Origin: Xanthomonas fragariae
Lineage (GTDB): Bacteria; Pseudomonadota; Gammaproteobacteria; Xanthomonadales; Xanthomonadaceae
NCBI RefSeq assembly: GCF_017603965.1
Contig: NZ_CP071955.1
Location: 496,001 to 560,000 of the forward strand
Direction of reading: 5' to 3'
DNA: 64,000 bases
Part shown: positions 28,094 through 36,562 of the stretch, piece by piece
Layout: the number at the start of each line of letters is the position of its first letter
Position numbering within the stretch: the first letter of the stretch is position 1
Notes under the pieces: model-generated
The model's input: the letters and a program-made list of their open reading frames with translations, nothing else
Told to the model about the DNA's origin: nothing
The model's database searches: none
Program-made: the position numbers and the translations under genes

Positions 28094-28776
28094 TCAAGCC
28101 GGGCGACCGGCCGATAGCAGCTCCAGTGCGGCCTTGTCGGCGTCGGCGTGCGTAGCGTCGCCGCTCAAGCGTTCGGCCAGTGCTGTCACCACGATGGCGT
28201 GGGCCTGGCGTAGCACGCTGTCTGCATCGGCGCTGGCGTCGATGACGTGTTTTCCCGGCAACTGCAGCTGCGCAAAAATCGTGCGGCAGCGCTCCAGGTT
28301 GTCCTGGGTTTCGAAGTGATTGGGTGCGTCGCCGCGGGCGCGGATGCGGGCCAGGCCGGTGGGCGGGGCAGGTCGAGCAGCAGCAACACGTCCGGGCGCG
28401 GCGCGAACGCGTTGCGCTCCAGCAGGTCGTCCAGCGGCAGGCCGGCGGCGCCCTGGTAGGCCAACATCGACGGGAAATAGCGGTCCAGGATCACGATGTC
28501 GCCGCGTGCCAGCGCGGGCGCGATCAAGGTGTCCACATGTTCGTGGCGGTCGCGGATCAGCAGCTCGGCTTCTTCGTCGGCGCTCAGGCGGCCGGTGGCG
28601 GCGGATTGGCGCAATTGGGTGCCCCAGGGGCCGTTGGTCGGCTCCTTGCTCAGCACCACGCGGGCGCCGGCCGCTTCCAGGGTGGTGGCCAGACGACGGG
28701 CGAGGGTGCTCTTGCCGGCGCCGTCGATCCCTTCGATCGCGATCAACAAGCCGCCGGGCTTCAGTTCGATTGTCAT
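28094..28776 (-). pseudogene. Thymidylate kinase duplicate, frameshifted
   Basis: Starts [20 protein letters not shown] with an intact P-loop ([10 protein letters not shown]) and [18 protein letters not shown]. The G run near 28364-28370 has one G fewer than the intact copy (31514-32197). The frame is therefore lost after LLLLDLP, and an unrelated tail stops far before the end. Near-identity to the other copy points to a recent duplication. Confidence 0.88.
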
Positions 28777-29075
28777 CGCGCTACTTTAATCGATGAATCC
28801 GCATTCCAGCATTCCAGCATTCCAGCATTGCCGTGGCAGGCGCCCTGCCGTTGACGATCCCTGCGGGTCGGGGTCTGCGCCGTTACGCGCCACCGAAGCG
28901 GCGCTGCTGTCGTGCGCGACGGCTTGCGCCGAGATTGCAGGGCGCTTCTGTTCGCAATATGCGGCCGCTGTGCGGCGAAGATCAACGTTTAGGGCTGCAG
29001 GTGAGTTGAAAAGAGCCGACACAGACATAACCCTGCGTCGGTACGGGCCAGAAGGCACCCCGATCTTGCCGAGCG
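28777..29075. other. Spacer between duplication units
   Basis: The first bases resemble the sequence upstream of the intact tmk (32198 onward), including ATCGATG and GCATTCC. The rest diverges. No gene seen. Confidence 0.4.
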
Positions 29076-29375
29076 CTAGGGGCCAGGAAGAGGAGCAATC
29101 GAAAGAGCAACTCCCCCTGCAACTGCGATTAGTGCCAACGTGCTTAGAGTTATCGAATAGAGCCGCCTAGAAAAACTGGGGCGGCGCTGAATAGCTCGAA
29201 TGATGGCTATAGGAACCAATGCATAAAAAGCGCACAACGCAATGAAGTACCAATTGATTTGATACGCGGAGCCTTTACCTAGCAAGTTTCCGACCTGAAA
29301 TAAAACCACTCCGCCTGCAAGTGATAGAAAAGAGCGGATCGCAAATGCATTGTTAGTTTGCATCTGAGTATTCAT
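29076..29375 (-). CDS. Small three-helix membrane protein, putative partner of the secreted protein upstream
   Basis: The 99-aa protein has three predicted membrane helices (residues about 15-33, 38-56 and 72-93), a short basic loop (RAIQRRPSFSRR) and no signal peptide. It starts 4 bp after the stop of the secreted-protein gene, so the pair is almost certainly one transcript. The DNA is more A+T-rich than the core genes around. A truncated second copy lies at 27814-28077. Function unknown. An immunity-like or chaperone-like role beside a secreted protein is a hypothesis only. Confidence 0.7.
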   Translation of the reverse strand: MNTQMQTNNAFAIRSFLSLAGGVVLFQVGNLLGKGSAYQINWYFIALCAFYALVPIAIIRAIQRRPSFSRRLYSITLSTLALIAVAGGVALSIAPLPGP

Positions 29376-29379
29376 ATAT

Positions 29380-30396
29380 TCACATCAAGACGATTTGGCA
29401 CACTGCCCCTGATGGGGTACTTGTGCAGGCTAAGTGGAAGCTGCGGTCTGCCGGCCTAGTTGTAGCCCCTTGCCACCTGACGCCGAGGTTACCGATGTGC
29501 TCAACCATTCTCTCGCCGGCATCCAGAGATTCTCGATAGTTGGGGTAGACATAGTTGCGCACGCCATCGGTTCCTCCTGTGACATCGGCCTTGTTTTCAG
29601 GGATGATGTTCCCAGCGGCATCCCTAGCAGAGCCCTTCACGTATGAGTAATCTTTCAGGCCCCAATTCCATTCAACTTTAAACTGAGATCCATCGGGAAA
29701 CTGAATTATGTTTGTGACGACAAATGGGCTTTGTATGGCTCCGATGTTAATTACGCTTGTCAAATTCGAGACCGCGACTCGAAGCTGCTCGTTTAAGTAC
29801 CAAAAAGGCCCAAGATTGTCGATGCCCAAAGCTGCTCGCGTCGCAGCCTCTCGATAAGCGGGAGTGGTGACAGCATCCATTGCGGTCATGGGGCGTGTTG
29901 CTTCGGCCTGCGGACCAACCCTGGCTGCTATTTTGCTTGCTGCAGCGGAGGTGGCTATAGTGATGTTTGCCGGCAGCGTGCTTACAACATAGGGAGATCC
30001 ACCGTTCGCATCGTACACAGCGAGGCCTGCAGCGAGGCCCTGCTGCTCGACAGCTGTCAGAGCGACTTCTTTTACGAGAAGTTGCCCACCAGCAGTTACC
30101 GTCATTTTTGGGTCTGAGGTACGCCGAACATAGTCTGCTGCAGGTACAGACATCGGATTTGGTGGGCTACCCCCGCCGTTGACCGAGACGATCATGTGGT
30201 AGACCGTTCGGCGATTGAAATCCCACAGATGGTGATCACCTACCCCGAACTCGCGAGACATTGTCTGCTTCTGTCCAAGGTTGCAATCATTACAAATTCC
30301 GACTGCTGCGTAAGCTGAGGCCGAAAAAGCAAACCCTGCCACGAGCACCGCACTCACCACGCACTTGATCAATGTCAACACCTTTTGCGTTTCCAT
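29380..30396 (-). CDS. Secreted protein of unknown function (338 aa)
   Basis: A signal peptide (VVSAVLVAGFAFSASAYA) is followed by a mature start AVGICNDCNLGQKQTM with a CxxC pair. A beta-rich part comes next (HHLWDFNRRTVYHMIVSVNG), then a repetitive Ala/Thr region. The C-terminal part (PDGSQFKVEWNWGLKDYSYV) ends with a two-Cys tail (CTSTPSGAVC). It is exported, probably to periplasm or beyond. ATG 30396 has AGGACG upstream. The A+T-richer composition than its neighbours suggests acquisition. No known enzymatic motif recognised. Confidence 0.75.
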   Translation of the reverse strand: METQKVLTLIKCVVSAVLVAGFAFSASAYAAVGICNDCNLGQKQTMSREFGVGDHHLWDFNRRTVYHMIVSVNGGGSPPNPMSVPAADYVRRTSDPKMTVTAGGQLLVKEVALTAVEQQGLAAGLAVYDANGGSPYVVSTLPANITIATSAAASKIAARVGPQAEATRPMTAMDAVTTPAYREAATRAALGIDNLGPFWYLNEQLRVAVSNLTSVINIGAIQSPFVVTNIIQFPDGSQFKVEWNWGLKDYSYVKGSARDAAGNIIPENKADVTGGTDGVRNYVYPNYRESLDAGERMVEHIGNLGVRWQGATTRPADRSFHLACTSTPSGAVCQIVLM

Positions 30397-30403
30397 GGAA
30401 CGT

Positions 30404-30619
30404 CCTGATTAGCCCTGAACTCTCAGCCGGCCTTTTCGCGACGGCCCTACAGACGGGGCCATTTTGCTTGGCATTTGCAACCATGTCCACTGTCGGCGTT
30501 GCTGACGCGTGGTGGCTGGCCCGACGTTTTTCAGCCAGGAAGCCCTATCGCCGCCTTGAATTAGGCTTATGTAGGGAGAAGCGTGGAATTGCTGTAGCTG
30601 AGGGTCAGGGCTAATCAGG
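30404..30619. repeat. 15-bp perfect inverted repeat flanking about 185 bp
   Basis: CCTGATTAGCCCTGA (30404-30418) and its inverse (30605-30619) enclose non-coding DNA just upstream of the secreted-protein gene. A third partial copy (TTTCAGGGCTAA) lies at 30647-30657. Between them is no supported gene. Confidence 0.7.
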
Positions 30620-30778
30620 TGGAACGTTATTGCTCCAATTTTCAGTTTCAGGGCTAAACTGTAATTGCTTCAAATAGAACATGGTTTCCTTGTGATGCGG
30701 CGCACATACGTTGAGGTAGTTCGGCATTCGGCGCGCGTCCGCCGGTCCGAGCCCTTAGTCTGTTTCGCTGGCACATTG

Positions 30779-31045
30779 CTACTCAGCGCGCTCGCTCAAC
30801 GACTGGAGTTGCTTGTTGATAATAGCTTCCTCGGCACCGCATTTCGGGCAGCTGATGATAGATTCTCCGCCAAGCGGAGTGATCAGGTCGGTTCCGCCAG
30901 TGCGTGCGGTCTACAAGTTCCTGCACTCCAAGCATTCCGCCTCCAGTGAATGAACACCGAGCCACTGAGGTGACCTTTTTGTGAGCTCCGATTTGCTGAA
31001 CTTTCCTGCCACGCTGTGGATCTTGAATTTCCGGGTCTGCAACAT
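30779..31045 (-). pseudogene. Zinc-ribbon-like small protein gene with in-frame amber codon
   Basis: ATG 31045 follows a strong AAGGAG site. The frame reads MLQTRKFKIHSVAGKFSKSE up to ECLECRNL (44 residues) and then TAG (30911-30913). It continues in the same frame with TARTGGTDLITPL, ISCPKCGAEE and LQSLSERAE to a normal stop. CxxC pairs on both sides of the stop would form one four-Cys zinc ribbon, so the two parts belong together. It is either a nonsense pseudogene or a readthrough gene. Confidence 0.65.
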
Positions 31046-31513
31046 GGGTCAGCTCCTTAACGTTTTGTGATGATCACCATACGGCAGTCGGCTTACTAAG
31101 AACCGATTGAAGTCCGGCTGAGCGGAAATTCCCCACACCGCGCGGAAACCCTTACAGCACAAGGGGGCTTGAATCCGGGTGCCGGCACCATCTCAGATAG
31201 ACCGTCGCTGTAGCGCTTCTGTTGAACAGGCGCACTGATGCGCTTGGGTTGCGCTTCTTCCTTCGGGTCATTTGATCGCGCATAAATAGTGCCGATTCCC
31301 TTTACGTCGGGCTAGTGCTTCTCTGGAGGCGGAGGGCGCAGATAGCGCTGCATGAGGGTGTGGCAGCTTCGAAAACTGCTGGCTGGCCGTACCCGGGGGG
31401 GAGAGGGGCTTTGAGCAGCGCTTGAGGATTGTGCACGGGTACGTTGTTCGCCGCTCGCAGGCGTAGCTCGCAACTCACACTCTGCTGCTTGCGTGTCAGT
31501 AACACGCAGCAAC
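31046..31513. other. Region between zinc-ribbon ORF and tmk
   Basis: A minus-strand frame (31312-31512) reads LLRVTDTQAAECELRATPAS and ends PPPPEKH. It looks like the C-terminal tail of a lost protein but has no proper start. Otherwise nothing recognisable. Confidence 0.3.
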
Positions 31514-32197
31514 TCAAGCCGGGCGACCGGCCGATAGCAGCTCCAGTGCGGCCTTGTCGGCGTCGGCGTGCGTAGCGTCGCCGCTCAAGCGTTCGGCCAG
31601 TGCTGTCACCACGATGGCGTGGGCCTGGCGTAGCACGCTGTCTGCATCGGCGCTGGCGTCGATGACGTGTTTTCCCGGCAACTGCAGCTGCGCAAAAATC
31701 GTGCGGCAGCGCTCCAGGTTGTCCTGGGTTTCGAAGTGGTTGGGTGCGTCGCCGCGGGCGCGGATGCGGGCCAGGCCGGTGGGCGGGGGCAGGTCGAGCA
31801 GCAGCAACACGTCCGGGCGCGGCGCGAACGCGTTGCGCTCCAGCAGGTCGTCCAGCGGCAGGCCGGCGGCGCCCTGGTAGGCCAACATCGAGGGGAAATA
31901 GCGGTCCAGAATCACGATGTCGCCGCGTGCCAGCGCGGGCGCGATCAAGGTGTCCACATGTTCGTGGCGGTCGCGGATCAGCAGCTCGGCTTCTTCGTCG
32001 GCGCTCAGGCGGCCGGTGGCGGCGGATTGGCGCAACTGGGTGCCCCAGGGGCCGTTGGTCGGCTCCTTGCTCAGCACTACGCGGGCGCCGGCCGCTTGCA
32101 GGGTGGTGGCCAGACTGCGGGCGAGGGTGGTCTTGCCGGCGCCGTCGATCCCTTCGATCACGATCAATAAGCCGCCGGGCTTCAGTTCGATTGTCAT
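31514..32197 (-). CDS. tmk: Thymidylate kinase (intact copy)
   Basis: The 227-aa enzyme phosphorylates dTMP to dTDP. The P-loop is [10 protein letters not shown], the DRY-type motif is in [20 protein letters not shown], and the lid region is [19 protein letters not shown] 32197 matches the duplicate's start. The copy at 28094-28776 is frameshifted, so this is the functional gene in the window. It is divergent from rocF. Confidence 0.95.
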   Translation of the reverse strand: MTIELKPGGLLIVIEGIDGAGKTTLARSLATTLQAAGARVVLSKEPTNGPWGTQLRQSAATGRLSADEEAELLIRDRHEHVDTLIAPALARGDIVILDRYFPSMLAYQGAAGLPLDDLLERNAFAPRPDVLLLLDLPPPTGLARIRARGDAPNHFETQDNLERCRTIFAQLQLPGKHVIDASADADSVLRQAHAIVVTALAERLSGDATHADADKAALELLSAGRPA

Positions 32198-32391
32198 CGC
32201 GTTACTGTAATCGATGGATCAGCATTCCGGCGTCGCCGTGGAAGTCGCCCTGCAGGCGCCGGTCCGCGCGCGTCCGGGTGTCTGCCGCTGGCCGCCGAAG
32301 TGATGCGAGCGGTGTGCCATGCTGCGCTGCCGCGCGTCACGGCGTGAGCGCGCCACTAGAGTGCACGGCTTTATCGATGCTGGAGCAATGC

Positions 32392-33315
32392 ATGGCAACG
32401 CAGGACCTGCCGGTTTCCCTGATTGGCGTTCCCACCGACATCGGCGCCGGCCATCGCGGTGCGCGGATGGGGCCAGAAGCGCTGCGCATCGCCGGTCTGC
32501 AGGAGGCATTGACCGGCCGCGGCGTGGAGGTGCGCGACCTGGGCAACCTGGATGGTCCGCGTAATCCCTGGCAGGCCCCACAGGCCGGCTATCGGCATCT
32601 GGATGAAGTGGTGGCCTGGAACCAGGCGCTGATGGACGCCAGCTATGCCGAACTGCGCGCCGGACGCATGCCGATCATGCTCGGCGGCGACCATTGCCTG
32701 GGGATCGGCTCCATCACCGCGGTGGCGAACTATTGCCGCGAGCAAGGGCGACCACTGCGGGTGCTGTGGCTGGATGCGCATTCGGACTTCAACACCAGCC
32801 AGGTCACCCCGTCTGGCAACGTGCACGGCATGCCGGTGGCCTGCCTGTGCGGGCTGGGGCCAGACGCGCTGACTCATCTGGGCGGCAGTGCGCCGGCGCT
32901 GTTGCCCGAGCAGGTGCGGCAGATCGGCATCCGCTCGGTTGATCCCGACGAGAAGCGCTTGATCAAGCAGCACCGCATCGACGTCTACGACATGCGCTAC
33001 ATCGACGAAGCCGGCATGAAACGCACCATGGAAGCTGCGCTGCACGGCATGAGCGAAGACACCCATCTGCATGTGAGCTTCGATGTCGACTTCCTTGATC
33101 CCAGCATCGCGCCGGGGGTGGGCACCACTGTGCCGGGTGGCCCCAACTACCGCGAGGCACAATTGGTGATGGAAATGATTGCCGACACCGGGCGCATGGG
33201 ATCGTTGGATATCGTCGAGCTCAATCCGGTACTGGACAACCGCAACGCCACCGCCGAACTGGCGGTGGATCTGGTCGAGAGTCTGTTCGGCAAGTCGACG
33301 CTGATGCGAGATTGA
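32392..33315 (+). CDS. rocF: Arginase
   Basis: The 307-aa binuclear Mn enzyme hydrolyses arginine to ornithine and urea. The metal-binding motifs are GGDHCLGIGS, DAHSDFNTS and SFDVDFLDPSIAPGVGT. ATG 32392 has GGAG 9 bp upstream, and the next ATG upstream is not favoured. A GC-rich palindrome (TGAACGCGG...CCGCGTTCA, 33324-33345) follows the stop and may end transcription. Confidence 0.95.
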   Translation: MATQDLPVSLIGVPTDIGAGHRGARMGPEALRIAGLQEALTGRGVEVRDLGNLDGPRNPWQAPQAGYRHLDEVVAWNQALMDASYAELRAGRMPIMLGGDHCLGIGSITAVANYCREQGRPLRVLWLDAHSDFNTSQVTPSGNVHGMPVACLCGLGPDALTHLGGSAPALLPEQVRQIGIRSVDPDEKRLIKQHRIDVYDMRYIDEAGMKRTMEAALHGMSEDTHLHVSFDVDFLDPSIAPGVGTTVPGGPNYREAQLVMEMIADTGRMGSLDIVELNPVLDNRNATAELAVDLVESLFGKSTLMRD

Positions 33316-33423
33316 TCGACCGCTGAACGCGGCGGGCCGCGTTCACATCAAATCCACGGCCGCGCAGTCAGATTTGGCGCCAAGCACGGTGCATTGGCAC
33401 CGGCGCATAACAGAGGAAAACCG

Positions 33424-33576
33424 ATGAAGCGACTGCTGACACTGATGGTGCTGGGCCTGTTTTCGGTCGGCGTGATGACTGGCTGTAACACCGTTGCTGG
33501 CGCCGGCAAGGACATCCAACGCGCGGGCAGCAAGGTCGAAAAGAAGGCCGATAACTGCAGCGACGGTAAATGCTGA
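33424..33576 (+). CDS. Entericidin-family small lipoprotein, first of a tandem pair
   Basis: The 50-aa lipoprotein has lipobox VMTGC (Cys21) and the entericidin core NTVAGAGKDIQRAGSKVE. It carries an extra tail with two cysteines (CSDGKC). Entericidins form an antidote/toxin-like lipoprotein pair in enterobacteria; which role this one has is not clear. GAGGAAAA precedes ATG 33424. Confidence 0.88.
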   Translation: MKRLLTLMVLGLFSVGVMTGCNTVAGAGKDIQRAGSKVEKKADNCSDGKC

Positions 33577-33655
33577 TTTCGCGTTTTGTTTGATATTAGT
33601 TGTTTGATTTGATTGATCTGCGGCAAGTCGCCGCTTACCCAAGAAGGAGTCTGTT

Positions 33656-33790
33656 ATGAAGCGTGCAATTGTGCTGCTGGTGCTTTCGGTGTTGTCGGTC
33701 GGTATGCTGTCGGGTTGCAACACCGTCGCAGGTGCCGGCAAGGACGTGAAGGGCGCTGGCGAGAAAGTGGAAGACGCTGCGCGCAAGTGA
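33656..33790 (+). CDS. Entericidin-family small lipoprotein, second of a tandem pair
   Basis: The 44-aa lipoprotein has lipobox MLSGC (Cys21) and NTVAGAGKDVKGAGEKVEDA, very similar to the preceding gene but without the Cys tail. A strong AAGAAGGAG site precedes ATG 33656. A hairpin terminator follows 17 bp after the stop. Confidence 0.88.
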   Translation: MKRAIVLLVLSVLSVGMLSGCNTVAGAGKDVKGAGEKVEDAARK

Positions 33791-33807
33791 TCTAACGCCG
33801 CATGCAG

Positions 33808-33836
33808 AAAAAACGGGCCGCAAGGCCCGTTTTTTT
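33808..33836 (+). terminator. Rho-independent terminator
   Basis: AAACGGGCC-GCAA-GGCCCGTTT plus a run of T follows the entericidin pair. Confidence 0.92.
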
Positions 33837-34114
33837 GGCCCGATGTTTTCGTAGGGGCGTTGGCGCGTCAAACGCGCGCAGTATGCGCTCCGGCGAAAAG
33901 TCGCTGAGCTGCAGCCAGGCTGGTGGCCTGGACAAAGCGCCTAACGCAGTGTCGGCGCGCCACAGGCCGATTTGCACTCATGCCAACGTGCATAAATGCT
34001 CTAACGCGGCCCGTTCTGTGTTGGCTTCGCAAGAACTACGTGTTCAGCCCGATGCGACGATGGCAGGTGCACGGAACCGCTAGACTTGCCGGCTGACTCC
34101 CTGGCATTACGCAG

Positions 34115-35404
34115 ATGACCACTCGCGTCCTCACCGGCATTACCACCTCCGGCACCCCGCATCTGGGCAATTACGTCGGCGCGATTCGCCCGGCCATCCA
34201 GGCCAGCACGGCTGCCGATGCGGAGAGCTTCTACTTCCTGGCCGACCTGCACAGCCTGATCAAGGCGCAGGACCCGGCACGCACCCAGCGCTCGACGCTG
34301 GAAATCGCTGCCAGTTGGCTGGCCTGCGGCCTGGACCCGGAAACGGTGTGGTTTTATCGCCAGTCCGATGTGCCTGAAACCACCGAGTTGATGTGGCTGC
34401 TGACCTGCGTGGCCGGCAAGGGCATCCTCAACCGCGCGCATGCCTACAAGGCGGCGGTGGACAAGAACCGCGCCGATAACGAGGACGACGATGCGGGCGT
34501 GACCGCCGGCTTGTTCATGTATCCGGTACTGATGGCAGCGGACATCTTGATCTTCAACGCGCACAAGGTGCCGGTGGGACGCGACCAGATCCAGCACATC
34601 GAGATGGCGCGCGATTTCGCACAGCGCTTCAACCATGTGTATGGCCGCGACTTTTTCACCTTGCCCGAAGCGGTGATCGACGAGCAGGTGTCCACCTTGC
34701 CAGGCCTGGACGGCCGCAAGATGAGCAAGAGCTACGGCAATACGATTCCGCTGTTCGCACCGCGCGAGCAATTGCGCAAGCTGGTGTTCTCCATCCTCAC
34801 CGATTCGCGCGCCCCGGGCGAAGCCAAGGACACCCAAGGCTCGGCGTTGTTCCAGCTGTATCAGGCATTCGCCACGCCGCAGGAAACGGCTGTATTTGCG
34901 CAGGCCTTTGCCGGTGGGATCGGTTGGGGCGATGCCAAGCAGCAGGTGTTCGAACGCATCGATCAGGAGATCGCGCCGCTGCGAACGCGCTATGAAGCGC
35001 TGATGGTCGAGCCGGCCAGGATCGAAGCGATTCTGCGTGCCGGTGGCGCACGTCTGCGCGCGCGCTACGCCACGCCGTTGCTGGCCGAGTTGCGCGATGC
35101 GGTGGGCTTGCGCGACCTGTCCAGTCAGACCGGAACATCTACGACCGATGCTGGCGAAAAAATCGCGTTGCCGGCGTTCAAGCAATACCGCGAAAATGAT
35201 GGGCAGTTCTATTTCAAGTTGAACGATGGTGCCGGCATGTTGCTGTTGCAGAGCGGCGGCTTCGCGTCGCCGCGCGATGCCGGCCAGTTGATTGCGCGGC
35301 TGAAACAGGCCAAGCAGGCCAGCGATCTGCAATTGCCGGGTGTGCATGCGCAGGTGGATGCATGCGTGATTCTTGCGGCCATGCACGCACTGCGCGAGGC
35401 GTAA
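34115..35404 (+). CDS. trpS: Tryptophanyl-tRNA synthetase with C-terminal extension
   Basis: The 429-aa class I synthetase has the HIGH-like motif TPHLGNY and KMSKS (GRKMSKSYGNTIPLF), both needed for Trp activation. It is about 90 residues longer than E. coli TrpS. The tail (FKQYRENDGQFYFKLNDGAG, LLQSGGFASPRDAGQLIARL) resembles a YegP/DUF1508-like module and is joined by a linker with a Ser/Thr stretch. ATG 34115 starts the Rossmann fold. Confidence 0.95.
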   Translation: MTTRVLTGITTSGTPHLGNYVGAIRPAIQASTAADAESFYFLADLHSLIKAQDPARTQRSTLEIAASWLACGLDPETVWFYRQSDVPETTELMWLLTCVAGKGILNRAHAYKAAVDKNRADNEDDDAGVTAGLFMYPVLMAADILIFNAHKVPVGRDQIQHIEMARDFAQRFNHVYGRDFFTLPEAVIDEQVSTLPGLDGRKMSKSYGNTIPLFAPREQLRKLVFSILTDSRAPGEAKDTQGSALFQLYQAFATPQETAVFAQAFAGGIGWGDAKQQVFERIDQEIAPLRTRYEALMVEPARIEAILRAGGARLRARYATPLLAELRDAVGLRDLSSQTGTSTTDAGEKIALPAFKQYRENDGQFYFKLNDGAGMLLLQSGGFASPRDAGQLIARLKQAKQASDLQLPGVHAQVDACVILAAMHALREA

Positions 35405-35454
35405 ACGCAGCGATGGTGTGAGCGGTTGGCTGCTCGCTGCAAGCAGCCTGGGCG

Positions 35455-35661
35455 GTGCGCGGCACGTGTGTGGACGCATTGACTACGGCGTACTGCTTGC
35501 TACCACCAACCCTGCGATGGGACGCCAGCGGTCACGCGACCGACACCACGCTGGTCTACGACATGGGCGTGGCGCTGGCCAACTGCCGGCAGTTGCCGGG
35601 CTGGCAGGACAGTTCGGAGTTCAAGGCGATCCGCGCCCAGCGCGAGGCGGCACGCAAATAA
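35455..35661 (+). CDS. Small hypothetical protein or gene remnant ending at a MITE
   Basis: The 68-aa frame reads YCLLPPTLRWDASGHATDTT, YDMGVALANCRQLPGWQDSS and AIRAQREAARK. The C-terminal half looks protein-like, the start is weak, and no family was recognised. Its stop codon TAA is also the first three bases at the edge of MITE copy C. Confidence 0.4.
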   Translation: MRGTCVDALTTAYCLLPPTLRWDASGHATDTTLVYDMGVALANCRQLPGWQDSSEFKAIRAQREAARK

Positions 35662-35805
35662 GAGTGGCTAACAAAACGTAGCGAGCAGTCGCCAGGTGGG
35701 TGCGGACGGCGCGGAGGAACCGCAGTGTACGCGTGGTACATGCCGATTCCGAGCACCGGCCGCGCCCACCTGGCAGCTGCGCAGTACTTTTGGTAATCGC
35801 TCCAA
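35659..35805 (-). mobile_element. MITE-like element, copy C (3' end decayed)
   Basis: The core is 141 bp in the orientation of copy B. The left repeat has one change (GAGTGGCTAACAAAACG); the right repeat is eroded (TACTTTTGGTAATCGCTC). Flanks are TAA and CAA. Confidence 0.8.
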
Positions 35806-35947
35806 GTGCCATGCGGTCGGTGCAGTGTTGAATGTGCCGCCCGCAAGGGTGCAATGCAGTGATCCGTTGAGCGCGCAGTCGCGTCCGCTACTGCACTGGC
35901 AGGGCTGATTTAGAATAGGCGGTCCTGGCTATTGTCGGCACTGCCCA

Positions 35948-36562
35948 ATGTCTTATTTTCACGACGCTGCCGCGCCTGCACGCAGTGGGCTGGTCGTCCT
36001 GGCCTTGCTGCTGGTCTATGTGGTGTGGGGCTCGACCTATCTGGCGATTCGCTTTGCGCTGGAAGGTGGCGCGCAGCCGCCGACTATGGTGTCGGGTGCG
36101 CGTTTCATCGTGGCCGGCACGGTGTTGTATGCGGTCCTGCGCTGGTGTGGTGTGGCCGCGCCAACGCGTGCGCAATCGAAGAACGTGGCGTTAATGGGTG
36201 CGGGGTTGCTGCTGCTGGGCAACGGCATGGCGGTGCTGGCCGAGCGCAGTGTGTCGTCCTGCCTGCCCGCCACTGCGGTGGCATCGGTGCCATTGTGGAT
36301 GGTCTTGTCTGGCGCGTTGCGCGGGCAGCACGCAAGTCGTGGCGAATGGCTGGGCAGCGTGATCGGCTTTCTGGACGTGGGCTGGCTCACCGCCGGCAGC
36401 AGCCTTACCGCAACGCCGGGCGGATTGGTGTCGTTGCCGATCGCGCCGATCGGTTGGGTGTGCTCGCGCGGGCGCGATCTGCCATCGTCGTCCATGACCG
36501 CGGTCGGGCAGATGCTGTGCGGCGGCGTGCTGGTGGTCGCCTTCGCCAGGGCGCGGAGATGA
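35948..36562 (+). CDS. EamA/DMT-family transporter, C-terminally truncated
   Basis: The 204-aa protein has the first EamA repeat (LVYVVWGSTYLAIRFAL, SGARFIVAGTVLYAVL, LLLLGNGMAVLAE) and the start of the second (GQMLCGGVLVVAF). YedA-type transporters are about 300 aa with ten helices; here the last third is missing and the end FARARR looks artificial. It overlaps rarD by 4 bp. A deletion probably fused it to the rarD start, so function is doubtful. Confidence 0.65.
   Translation: MSYFHDAAAPARSGLVVLALLLVYVVWGSTYLAIRFALEGGAQPPTMVSGARFIVAGTVLYAVLRWCGVAAPTRAQSKNVALMGAGLLLLGNGMAVLAERSVSSCLPATAVASVPLWMVLSGALRGQHASRGEWLGSVIGFLDVGWLTAGSSLTATPGGLVSLPIAPIGWVCSRGRDLPSSSMTAVGQMLCGGVLVVAFARARR

Noticed and set aside
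34001..35479. Minus-strand frame of 492 aa across trpS
   Set aside because: Shadow of trpS; no family features.
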